A stretch of 64,000 nt of DNA from QHXW01 sp963768075 (GTDB taxonomy: Bacteria; Acidobacteriota; Terriglobia; Bryobacterales; Bryobacteraceae), in NCBI GenBank assembly GCA_963768075.1, contig CAVYHD010000028.1, forward strand, positions 1 to 64,000. Reading direction: 5' to 3'. Below are positions 28,931 through 35,728 of this stretch, one piece after another. Positions within the stretch are counted from its first letter, which is position 1. Each line of letters opens with the position of its first letter. Under the pieces are notes generated by a model, which saw only the letters and a list, made by a program, of their open reading frames with translations, was not told the origin of the DNA and made no database searches. The translations under genes were made by a program, and so were the position numbers.

Positions 28931-29353
28931 GTGCCGAAGGTTACCTTCCTCCCTCTGGGTAAGACGGTCGAATTCGAGTCCGGCAAGCTGCCCTACAAGG
29001 GTCACGGCAAGCCGGAATCGCTACTCGATATCGCCCTGAATTTTGGCATTCATCTGGAACATGCCTGCGGCGGCAATTGTGCCTGCACGACGTGTCACGT
29101 GGTCGTAAAAGACGGGGGCGATGGGCATCTGACCGAGGCTGACGAGGATGAGTTGGACCGGGTGGACATGGCCGCGGATTTGACGCCGCACTCGCGGCTT
29201 GGCTGCCAGGCGATCGTGACCGGCGACGTAGTGGTCGAGATTCCGGCGTGGAACCGCAACTACATCAGCGAGGGCGGCGCATCTATTCTGGGCGATGGGA
29301 TCCCTAGTCCGAAGAAGACGCAGCCGGAGACCGAAAAGGTATCTGCTGTCTAA
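28931..29353 (+). CDS. 2Fe-2S ferredoxin, adrenodoxin/Isc type
   Basis: The 140-residue protein binds a 2Fe-2S cluster through C-x5-C-x2-C in HACGGNCACTTCH and a distant Cys in SRLGCQAIV. This is the spacing of Isc/adrenodoxin ferredoxins, which give electrons to Fe-S cluster assembly or cytochrome P450. The N-terminus (VTFLPLGKTVEFESG) forms the beta-grasp fold. A C-terminal extension after residue 110 (NRNYISEGGAS...) is longer than in E. coli Fdx. No isc genes are adjacent. Its stop codon lies inside the left copy of a 22-base direct repeat that bounds the SRA-HNH gene. Confidence 0.88.
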   Translation: MPKVTFLPLGKTVEFESGKLPYKGHGKPESLLDIALNFGIHLEHACGGNCACTTCHVVVKDGGDGHLTEADEDELDRVDMAADLTPHSRLGCQAIVTGDVVVEIPAWNRNYISEGGASILGDGIPSPKKTQPETEKVSAV

Positions 29354-29366
29354 CGGGCAGACGCCG
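29345..29366. repeat. 22-bp direct repeat, left copy
   Basis: This copy includes the ferredoxin TAA. It matches 30146-30167 at 21 of 22 bases; the difference is C/T at position 6. On the minus strand it contains GTTAGAC, which fits the integron-type core GTTRRRY. Confidence 0.75.
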
Positions 29367-29379
29367 CAGTCGCAATTAG

Positions 29380-30078
29380 TCAGACCAACTTGGCGCCCTT
29401 CGAAAGGTTGTGTCGGGCACAGAGCAGTTGCACATTGCTCGCAGTCAGTGAAGTGCCCCCCTTAGAGAACGGCAGCACGTGGTCGAAATGCAACTCGTTG
29501 GTGGCTCCGCAAGCGACACACCGCCCTTTATCGCGCTTCCATACCTCGATTTTTACATGAGTCGGAATCAGGCGTCGAGCCGCCGCAAGCCCGTGGGCCA
29601 AGCGATCATTCGAGTCATCGTCTCCTGCCACTGCATTCAGTTTGAACTTGAATACACTTCGCCCGTGATCCCGCTCTGACCACGCGTCGACTAGGCTGAA
29701 CAGCCCGTTATAAGACCAAATACCCTGCTTGATCTTCTCGTAAACCTTGACCCGGCGCGCTGGCCGCAAGCCACGCTTGTATTCGTGCGCAGCTTCGAAG
29801 AACCTGCGGTTCTGAGTAGGTGAGCCCGACGAAGCAAATTCTGGCTGGTCGACGGCTTTTGGATCAGGTGTTCTATCACTGCGGGGCTCGTCGTGGCCTT
29901 CGTAGATCAGGGTCGCGCCTTCATCCTGTAACCTATCCCGGTAAGGTGCATTCGGCCGCACTGACATCAGTATCACGGAATAGCCTCGGCCAGAATCGAA
30001 ATTCATGCCGCGCTGCAAGCTCATGCATTCGCGCTGGCACATCTCGAGGTAGGAGATGATTTGGTTATCGAGCGACAC
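29380..30078 (-). CDS. SRA-HNH modification-dependent endonuclease
   Basis: The 232-residue protein joins an SRA-like base-flipping domain (about 28-150) to an HNH nuclease (about 170-232). SRA features in order are SVILMS, DEGATLIYEGHD, KAVDQPEF, TQNRRFFEAA, VKVYEKIKQGIWSYNGLF and VFKFKL, matching the family pattern VLSG-YEDD-D-G--YTG, DQ, N-AL, VRV and Y-GLY. The nuclease has CVACGATNELHFDHVLPFS and QLLCARHN. SRA-HNH fusions are known type IV restriction enzymes that cut DNA containing modified cytosine. The gene sits alone between 22-base direct repeats 801 bases apart, has visibly lower GC than its neighbours, and was probably acquired. It starts with GTG at 30078. Confidence 0.8.
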   Translation of the reverse strand: MSLDNQIISYLEMCQRECMSLQRGMNFDSGRGYSVILMSVRPNAPYRDRLQDEGATLIYEGHDEPRSDRTPDPKAVDQPEFASSGSPTQNRRFFEAAHEYKRGLRPARRVKVYEKIKQGIWSYNGLFSLVDAWSERDHGRSVFKFKLNAVAGDDDSNDRLAHGLAAARRLIPTHVKIEVWKRDKGRCVACGATNELHFDHVLPFSKGGTSLTASNVQLLCARHNLSKGAKLV

Positions 30079-30125
30079 GGAGAATGTCCGTATTCTATCG
30101 AAGCCGCTGTTTCGTTGCCGAAGAG

Positions 30126-31061
30126 CTATGGCGTTGTAGGTCTCGGCTGTTTAACGGGCAGACGCCGTGCCACACGCGATCCGAGTAAATCAAACAGTTT
30201 TTCCGCCAGATCTTCCGGCACTGCGACCGTGATGTTGACGGTGAGCTGCTGCTGATCTACCTTGATTCCATCCAACAGGCTTAGCAGCTCGGGCCGCTTC
30301 TCGGGAACGCCAAGGCGGGCGAGTCCTATCAGGCCGCGGGCGGTGTCTCCCAGATTCTTGGCATCCTGCTCGGTACGGCACGACCCCGTGAGATATCCGT
30401 TGACGCCGGCGCGCAGGTCGATCGCAGCAGTAGTGTTAGCGAGTGAGTGTAGGATGCGGCCGGCGTTGCCGATGTTGCCGGTGTCGGGAATGCGCGCCGT
30501 AAACAAATTGTCGAACCCGTTCAAGACAACCCAGATCTGATTCTGCGCGGGGATCTGGCGCGCGCGACGCAGCAAATCCTCGGGGCGAGAGCGATCGCCG
30601 GATTTGTGACGGTCGAGCGCGGCTTTCACAGCGGGCAGAGTTCCGGCAAGAGCCGTAGAGCCGTCGATCAGCGCCACTCCACCTTGGCCGCTTGAGTAGA
30701 GCGTGTAGCCCTTGTACGTCTGCTTCGTCAATCCCTCGAAATTATGTTCGCCGAATGTGCCGCGTGCCGCGAGGATCGCGTCTTTCGCGCTCGACCCGAT
30801 GAGCAGCTCCCGCACGTCGCGGCGCGGATCGAAGCCAGTCTGTCGAGCGAAGTCGTCGAGCGGTTGGAGCAAGTGGCTCGCCAACAGCTTCTTATATAGA
30901 GGAGTAGAACGAAGGGACTCCATGCGCACGCCGGCGAGGATGGTGGCATCCGGCGGCATGAGCGCCGCGAGCGTGGAGTCAATGGCCCCGCCCCCGGCTG
31001 GTCCGGATCCGCATCCGGCTACCACTGACATCAGGAGAACGGCAACCACGCATCGCGTCAT
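30126..31061 (-). CDS. Predicted lipoprotein linked to an ABC exporter
   Basis: The 311-residue protein starts at ATG 31061, overlapping the permease stop by one base (TGATG). The lipoprotein signal is VAVLLMSVVAGC. The mature part contains LAALMPPDATILAGVRMESL, GQGGVALIDGSTALAGTLPA and a long alpha/beta region, with the look of acidobacterial exported proteins of unknown function. It may be the periplasmic partner of the ABC transporter encoded upstream. The last eight residues (KQPRPTTP) lie beyond the direct-repeat core and appear to come from the inserted SRA-HNH segment. Confidence 0.65.
   Translation of the reverse strand: MTRCVVAVLLMSVVAGCGSGPAGGGAIDSTLAALMPPDATILAGVRMESLRSTPLYKKLLASHLLQPLDDFARQTGFDPRRDVRELLIGSSAKDAILAARGTFGEHNFEGLTKQTYKGYTLYSSGQGGVALIDGSTALAGTLPAVKAALDRHKSGDRSRPEDLLRRARQIPAQNQIWVVLNGFDNLFTARIPDTGNIGNAGRILHSLANTTAAIDLRAGVNGYLTGSCRTEQDAKNLGDTARGLIGLARLGVPEKRPELLSLLDGIKVDQQQLTVNITVAVPEDLAEKLFDLLGSRVARRLPVKQPRPTTP
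30146..30167. repeat. 22-bp direct repeat, right copy
   Basis: This is the second copy of the repeat at 29345-29366. It lies inside the last codons of the lipoprotein gene (minus strand), which therefore ends in sequence contributed by the inserted segment. On the minus strand it carries GTTAAAC. Confidence 0.75.
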
Positions 31062-31897
31062 CAGTAGTTCCTTTTCGCAAAAGCATACAATCCAGTACCG
31101 AAGACAACGACGCCGAAAAGCGCCGAACTCCAGACGGGCATCCAGTTCCCGACCGGGTCGCCGACCACCAACGCGCGGCAGGTGCGGCCGAGATCGAATA
31201 CTTTCGGCAGCACGTAATAGAGCGTGCGAACGATGTTGCGCGATGTTTCCGACGTGAGCAGACGTTCGAGCAGCGCCTTCTGCGCCAGGATCGGGCTCAC
31301 CAGCATGATGCCGAACGTGACCATGGTGGCGATCACCGCGCTCTCCCACAGCACGCCGATCAGCACCACGACAGTCAGCAGGACGGCGAAAACAAAGAGC
31401 GTGAGCGCGCTTGACCAGAGAAATCCGTATGTCCAGACACCCGTTTTGAGGCCGAATATCAGCCACACGGTGAAGACGAGGTAAAAAACGTTGACAGCGA
31501 TCACCAGCAGGTTGCCGATGTAGCGCCCGACGAGGATGTGATAGCGCTCCACGGGCTTGGACAGCAGCAGCTCGATGCGGCCAGGCTCGAAAACCGACGG
31601 GATCAGGCCCGCCGACGCGAACACTGCGAGGAACATCCCGGCGGTGAAAAGGAACGCGGCGATGGCGCCATGCGCCTGGCGCACGATGCGCTGAACATCC
31701 CGGGCCGGGCTGGTATTGCCGAACAGGGAGACCGTTGCCACTGCGCCCTGAACCACGTCAATCCGGAGGATGAACAGGATGAACAGGATCAGAAGGGTGG
31801 AACAGCCGAAGAAACCCCAGAAGATTTTTCGCGAGAAGGCTTCACGGAACGTGTCGCGCACCAGCGCCGCGGTGACGCTCAGGGATCTACTGTTCAT
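31061..31897 (-). CDS. ABC-2 type transporter permease
   Basis: The 278-residue inner-membrane protein has six hydrophobic segments, including FWGFFGCSTLLILFILFIL, AFLFTAGMFLAVFASAGL and SALTLFVFAVLLTVVVLIG. The motif FEPGRIELLLSKPVERYHIL in the first cytoplasmic loop is typical of ABC-2 exporters. It follows the ATPase gene with an 11-base overlap. The substrate is unknown; related pairs in Acidobacteriota are annotated as antibiotic or Na+ efflux, without evidence here. Confidence 0.85.
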   Translation of the reverse strand: MNSRSLSVTAALVRDTFREAFSRKIFWGFFGCSTLLILFILFILRIDVVQGAVATVSLFGNTSPARDVQRIVRQAHGAIAAFLFTAGMFLAVFASAGLIPSVFEPGRIELLLSKPVERYHILVGRYIGNLLVIAVNVFYLVFTVWLIFGLKTGVWTYGFLWSSALTLFVFAVLLTVVVLIGVLWESAVIATMVTFGIMLVSPILAQKALLERLLTSETSRNIVRTLYYVLPKVFDLGRTCRALVVGDPVGNWMPVWSSALFGVVVFGTGLYAFAKRNY

Positions 31898-32809
31898 GAA
31901 TCACCTTCACGAAAACCTCTTCGAGCGTGCTGGTCGAGCGAGCAACGGTTTCGATCGCGCAATGCTCGGACCGCAGCCGGTCGACCGCCTGATTGGCCTC
32001 CTCGCGGCTAGCCGAATACAAATTCGACATTGCCATTGCGCTGGGCTGACGGCGCGGGCCTTGACGCGGAGTTCGTCCCGCAAGCGATCGGGCACCTGCT
32101 CGGCCTCGACACGGTAGCCGCTGCCCGCGGTGAGCTCCTTCACTTTACCTTCGAGCGCGACGCGGCCGCGATGAATGATGGCGACGTCGCGGCAGAACAG
32201 CTCGACTTCCGAGAGCAAATGTGAGTTGAGAAAGATGGTCACGCCCTGCTGCTCGAGCCCTTGTAGAAGCTCGCGGATCTGAATGCGGCCGATGGGATCG
32301 ACGCCGTCAGTAGGCTCATCGAGAATCAGCAGCCTGGGCGCATGCATGAGCGCCTGCGCCAGGCCCACGCGCTGCAGCATGCCTTTGGAATATTTGCCCA
32401 GCCGCACGCTGCCCCAGTCCGCGAGACCCACGGTTCCAAGCAGCTCCGGGATGCGTTTCTGGCGCGCGGCCGCGTCCATGCCGGAGAGCGCGCCATAGAA
32501 ATCCAGCATGCTGCGGCCGGTCATATAAGTCGGAAAACGGTGGTTCTCCGGCAGGTATCCGATGGGGCGGCGTGCTTCGGCGTCGCGCGCGTCGCGGCCG
32601 AAAATCGCGGCACGTCCCGCGGTCGGATGGGCGCACGAAAGCAAAAGTTTTACAAACGTTGTTTTCCCCGCGCCGTTTGGCCCGAGCAGCCCAAATGTGG
32701 AACCCTGCTCAACGCGCAGCGAGATGCCATCCACCGCGCGCACTTCTTTGTTTGACCAGCGGCTGCGGAAGATCTTGATCAGGCCCTCGGTCTCGATGGC
32801 GAAGGACAT
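31887..32809 (-). CDS. ABC transporter ATP-binding protein (C-terminal frameshift)
   Basis: All ATPase motifs are present: Walker A GPNGAGKTT, signature YSKGMLQRVG, Walker B LLILDEPTDGVDP and the switch His in NSHLLSEVE. A shift near 32035 moves the tail into another frame, where it reads NLYSASREEANQAVDRL and STSTLEEVFVKVIHEQ before TAG at 31887; the STLEEVF block is the usual C-terminal end of this subfamily. Corrected length is about 307 residues. It drives the ABC-2 permease encoded next. Confidence 0.88.
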
Positions 32810-32896
32810 CCGTTGAAAGGAACGCGCCGGTGAGGAGCGCGGTTCCTTCTATTATGGAGGATGAGGGAGGAGGAGCGTCAGTGCCGATAGCATCAC

Positions 32897-33745
32897 TTAC
32901 AGAGGCGGATCGCTGTTTATGTCGGCAGTTGCTCCACAATCCGGCGTTCCACCTGGTTTCGTGATGCAGCCGCAGTCCGCCTGACACATCGCCTCTCGTG
33001 CGATGTTGCGTGAACTTTGAGAAGCCCCCCGGTCCTGCGCGCATATCCAAAGCTGGATGCAAGCGGCAGTTTTAACAGGCGAACCCTCCGTAAGCGCGAG
33101 GTGCTGGTATTTACCGATGAGGTAATCTTCCGGGCTAGGCGCTCCCCGCTGAACCGATCCGGCAAACCTGCTGTTGTCGACTTTGCCTTCTCCCCTCGTC
33201 AGCAAGATATCAGCCACAGCATAGGCAATAGGCTCTTGGGGCGCGACTGTGAAATGAGGGTGAGCGCCGCTGTTCACGGCCCGGGTGCATCCGTCCCACC
33301 CGTCGCATGCCGTGCGAAGCACGCCCGCATCTCTCCGAAGCCACAAAATGCGGCGGCTTTCGACTCTCCACATACCAAGCGGCTGTGGCCCTTCGAACCC
33401 GCCAGCAAACGTGAAGTAATAAACCGCGACGGTTCCGCGACTGACATCACCTTTCAGGACGTTCTCGACCCTCACCCCTAGCCTGCGGAGTTGGAGCGGG
33501 TATTCTGGGTTGGAGTGCATGGGAACTGGGCGAAGCACCAGTGTGTCGGACACCAGGACACCCACGATCACTATCGACGCCGAATCTCCTGGATTGCCCT
33601 TACTGTCACACTGATCTATCAAGTGCGGGGGTAGGAAGCCAGTCGGTAGCCAGATCAAGGCGCACGCCGCAGCGACAAGCAGAAACGAGGCCGCCGTTAA
33701 AACCACAATCGATCTCATTCGCTCCGGCACTGGAAGAGTAGACAC
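32897..33745 (-). CDS. Exported protein of unknown function
   Basis: The 282-residue protein has one N-terminal hydrophobic segment (SIVVLTAASFLLVAAACALI), which is a signal peptide or anchor. Several Cys residues are near the C-terminus (CQADCGC). The middle part (VRVENVLKGDVSRGTVAVYY) resembles small beta domains of acidobacterial exported proteins. The call is supported mainly by frame length and the signal. A TAGTAT box lies close upstream of the GTG at 33745; an internal ATG nine codons later would suit that promoter better. No neighbour suggests a role. Confidence 0.5.
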   Translation of the reverse strand: MSTLPVPERMRSIVVLTAASFLLVAAACALIWLPTGFLPPHLIDQCDSKGNPGDSASIVIVGVLVSDTLVLRPVPMHSNPEYPLQLRRLGVRVENVLKGDVSRGTVAVYYFTFAGGFEGPQPLGMWRVESRRILWLRRDAGVLRTACDGWDGCTRAVNSGAHPHFTVAPQEPIAYAVADILLTRGEGKVDNSRFAGSVQRGAPSPEDYLIGKYQHLALTEGSPVKTAACIQLWICAQDRGASQSSRNIAREAMCQADCGCITKPGGTPDCGATADINSDPPL

Positions 33746-33807
33746 CGCAATACTAATTCTTGTTTCAATTTCCGGAAATCGCTGCCTCTCTAACGTCCGT
33801 TCCCCTA

Positions 33808-33813
33808 TATCAT
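33808..33813 (+). promoter_or_regulatory. -10 box for the amidohydrolase
   Basis: TATCAT is followed by exactly six bases (TGACGA) and the ATG at 33820, so the message is probably leaderless. Confidence 0.4.
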
Positions 33814-33819
33814 TGACGA

Positions 33820-34647
33820 ATGCGCATCGACGCCCATCAGCACTTCTGGGACATCAACCGTCTCCAATATCGCTGGATGCCGCCGGATTCTCCTTTGCGC
33901 CGGAACTATCTGCCGGCGGATCTTGCGCCGATTCTAGAGCGCAATCGATTTGACGGATCGGTCGTCGTGCAGGCCAACGTCGTGCTGGAAGAAACGCGCT
34001 GGCTGCTGGAGCTGGCAGCTCAGCACAAGTTCATTCGCGGCGTGGTGGGATGGGTGGATTTGACTGATCCGCGCGTGGGCGCGACGCTCGATGACTTGCA
34101 GCAAAATCCAAAGTTCAAAGGCGTGCGGCACCTGGTGCATGATGAGCCGGACGTCAACTGGCTGCTGCGCGAGGACGTGCTGCACGGCCTGGGAGAACTG
34201 GCTCGCCGCGGCATCCCGTACGATCTGCTGTTGCGTCCGCCGCATCTGCCGCTTGTGCCGCGCTTGAGTGAGCGGGTTCCGGACTTGCGCATGGTGATCG
34301 ACCACATCGCGAAACCGCTGATCGCTACGCAACGCATGGACGGCTGGGCCGCGGACATGGAGTCCGCCGCGAAAATCCCGCAAGTCTGGTGCAAGCTTTC
34401 GGGCATGATCACCGAAGCTGATCCGCGCGGCTGGAAAGCGGAGCGCCTGCGCCCCTACGTGCGGCACGTCATCTCGCTATTCGGTCCGGACCGCCTGATG
34501 TTCGGCAGCGACTGGCCGGTTTGCACGCTTGCCGGAACGTGGAAAGAGGTGCTCGCGGCGTTCACACAGGCTATCGGGCCGCAACCGGTCGGCGTGCGCG
34601 AGAAACTGCTGGGTGAGACGGCGGTCGCGTTTTACGGCCTTGCCTGA
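33820..34647 (+). CDS. Amidohydrolase family 2, L-fuconolactonase-like
   Basis: This 275-residue TIM-barrel enzyme probably hydrolyses a sugar lactone. Metal and catalytic motifs are RIDAHQHFWDINRLQYRWM (HxH), GVRHLVHDEPDVNWL, LRMVIDHIAKPLI, VWCKLSGMITEAD and RLMFGSDWPVCTL (the catalytic Asp). These match the fuconolactonase-like branch (COG3618). No sugar pathway gene is adjacent, so the real substrate is open. It ends five bases before the convergent methyltransferase stop. Confidence 0.82.
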   Translation: MRIDAHQHFWDINRLQYRWMPPDSPLRRNYLPADLAPILERNRFDGSVVVQANVVLEETRWLLELAAQHKFIRGVVGWVDLTDPRVGATLDDLQQNPKFKGVRHLVHDEPDVNWLLREDVLHGLGELARRGIPYDLLLRPPHLPLVPRLSERVPDLRMVIDHIAKPLIATQRMDGWAADMESAAKIPQVWCKLSGMITEADPRGWKAERLRPYVRHVISLFGPDRLMFGSDWPVCTLAGTWKEVLAAFTQAIGPQPVGVREKLLGETAVAFYGLA

Positions 34648-34651
34648 CTGT

Positions 34652-35302
34652 TCACCGCTTCTTCAGCGTCACTCCCAGGCCGCCGCCTTCCATATAGAAG
34701 ATGGTTTCCAGATCCGCGCTTGTGGTAACGGCCTTCACGTAATCGGGAACCATCTCGACGTTGTGCGCCAGAATGAGTCCGCCCGGCCGCACCAGCGGCA
34801 GCACTTTGCGCAGATAGTCTGCGTAGCCGTCTTTATCGGCATCGATGAAGGCGACATCGATCGGGCCTTTCAACTTCGTTACGTTCTCGTGCGCATCGCC
34901 CTCGACGATGGTGATCACCTGCTCCACGCCCGCCTTTCGAAAATGCTCGCGCGCCATGGACGCCCGCTCATGATCGAGTTCGAACGTGGTCAAGTGACCG
35001 CCGGTGGCCCGCAACGCCAGGGACAACCAGAGCCCCGAGTAGCCGGTGGACGTTCCGATCTCAATGACGTTCTTTGCGCCGGCAGATTCAGTTAACAAGC
35101 GCAGCGCGCGCCCGTCCACCATTGGGACGCTCAGGTAAGTGTGGTGCGACTTCACGATATCGTCGAGTACGGCGAGAATTCTTTTCTCCGCATCTGATTT
35201 GGCAAGCGGCGGAGCCAATGGATCGTATCCACGCAACGCATGCTGTTGGCAGAGTGCCGGGAATGCCGTGACGAGAGTCAAGCTGAGGAACAAGTGGTTC
35301 AT
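34652..35302 (-). CDS. O-methyltransferase with an apparent signal peptide
   Basis: The fold is that of catechol/caffeoyl-CoA O-methyltransferases: NVIEIGTSTGYSGLWLSLAL for S-adenosylmethionine, FELDHERASMAREHF, and VAFIDADKDGYADYLRKVL followed by GGLILAHNV. The start at 35302 gives MNHLFLSLTLVTAFPALCQQ, which looks like a cleavable signal peptide; another Met lies 11 codons upstream. Export of a SAM-dependent enzyme is surprising because the cofactor is cytoplasmic. The protein may keep the segment as an anchor. It is divergent from the cytochrome c gene. Confidence 0.75.
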   Translation of the reverse strand: MNHLFLSLTLVTAFPALCQQHALRGYDPLAPPLAKSDAEKRILAVLDDIVKSHHTYLSVPMVDGRALRLLTESAGAKNVIEIGTSTGYSGLWLSLALRATGGHLTTFELDHERASMAREHFRKAGVEQVITIVEGDAHENVTKLKGPIDVAFIDADKDGYADYLRKVLPLVRPGGLILAHNVEMVPDYVKAVTTSADLETIFYMEGGGLGVTLKKR

Positions 35303-35344
35303 GGGGATAGCGTAACTCCTTCGATCGTGAAACAATCGGTAGTC

Positions 35345-35662
35345 ATGAAAACACGCATTCTCAGTTGTGCCGTGTTACTCGGCGTGACGATGGTTCCGGT
35401 GTTTGCGGGAGCAGCGGAAGGCAAGGCAGTCTACGATACAAAGTGCAAGGGCTGCCACGGCCCCACGGGGCAGGGCAATCCGGCGATTGCCAAGATGATG
35501 AAGGTCGAAATGCGCGCGCTCGGGTCCGCGGAAGTGCAGGCGCTGTCCGACGACGACCTGAAGAAAGTGGTTACCGGCGGCAAGGGCAAGATGCGGCCGA
35601 TTGCGGGTCTCGCCGCGCAACAGGTGTCCGACGTCGTGGCCTTTGTGCGCACGCTGAAGTAA
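35345..35662 (+). CDS. Periplasmic c-type cytochrome
   Basis: The 105-residue protein has a signal peptide (MKTRILSCAVLLGVTMVPVF) and one heme site, CKGCHG (CxxCH), with GPTGQGNP after it. The likely sixth ligand is Met in GGKGKMRPIAG. It is a small class I cytochrome that moves electrons in the periplasm. Partners are not encoded nearby. It converges on ppdK, and a GC-rich hairpin lies between them. Confidence 0.85.
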   Translation: MKTRILSCAVLLGVTMVPVFAGAAEGKAVYDTKCKGCHGPTGQGNPAIAKMMKVEMRALGSAEVQALSDDDLKKVVTGGKGKMRPIAGLAAQQVSDVVAFVRTLK

Positions 35663-35685
35663 GCGGGCGCGAGTCAAACGAGAGT

Positions 35686-35717
35686 GAGCGGGCACACGTT
35701 TGCGGCGCGGCCCGCTC
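35686..35717. terminator. Hairpin between convergent cytochrome c and ppdK
   Basis: GAGCGGGC (35686-35693) pairs perfectly with GCCCGCTC (35710-35717) across a 16-base loop. It lies 24 bases after the cytochrome stop and 12 before the ppdK stop. There is no U tract, so it could end both transcripts only weakly or with help. Confidence 0.4.
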
Positions 35718-35728
35718 TCCAATAGAAA

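Noticed and set aside
29345..29400. Complete integron attC site after the SRA-HNH gene
   Set aside because: GTTAGAC and an upstream GTCTGAC could be the outer boxes, but only 24 bases lie between them and the inner arms do not pair. I keep the core match only as a hint.
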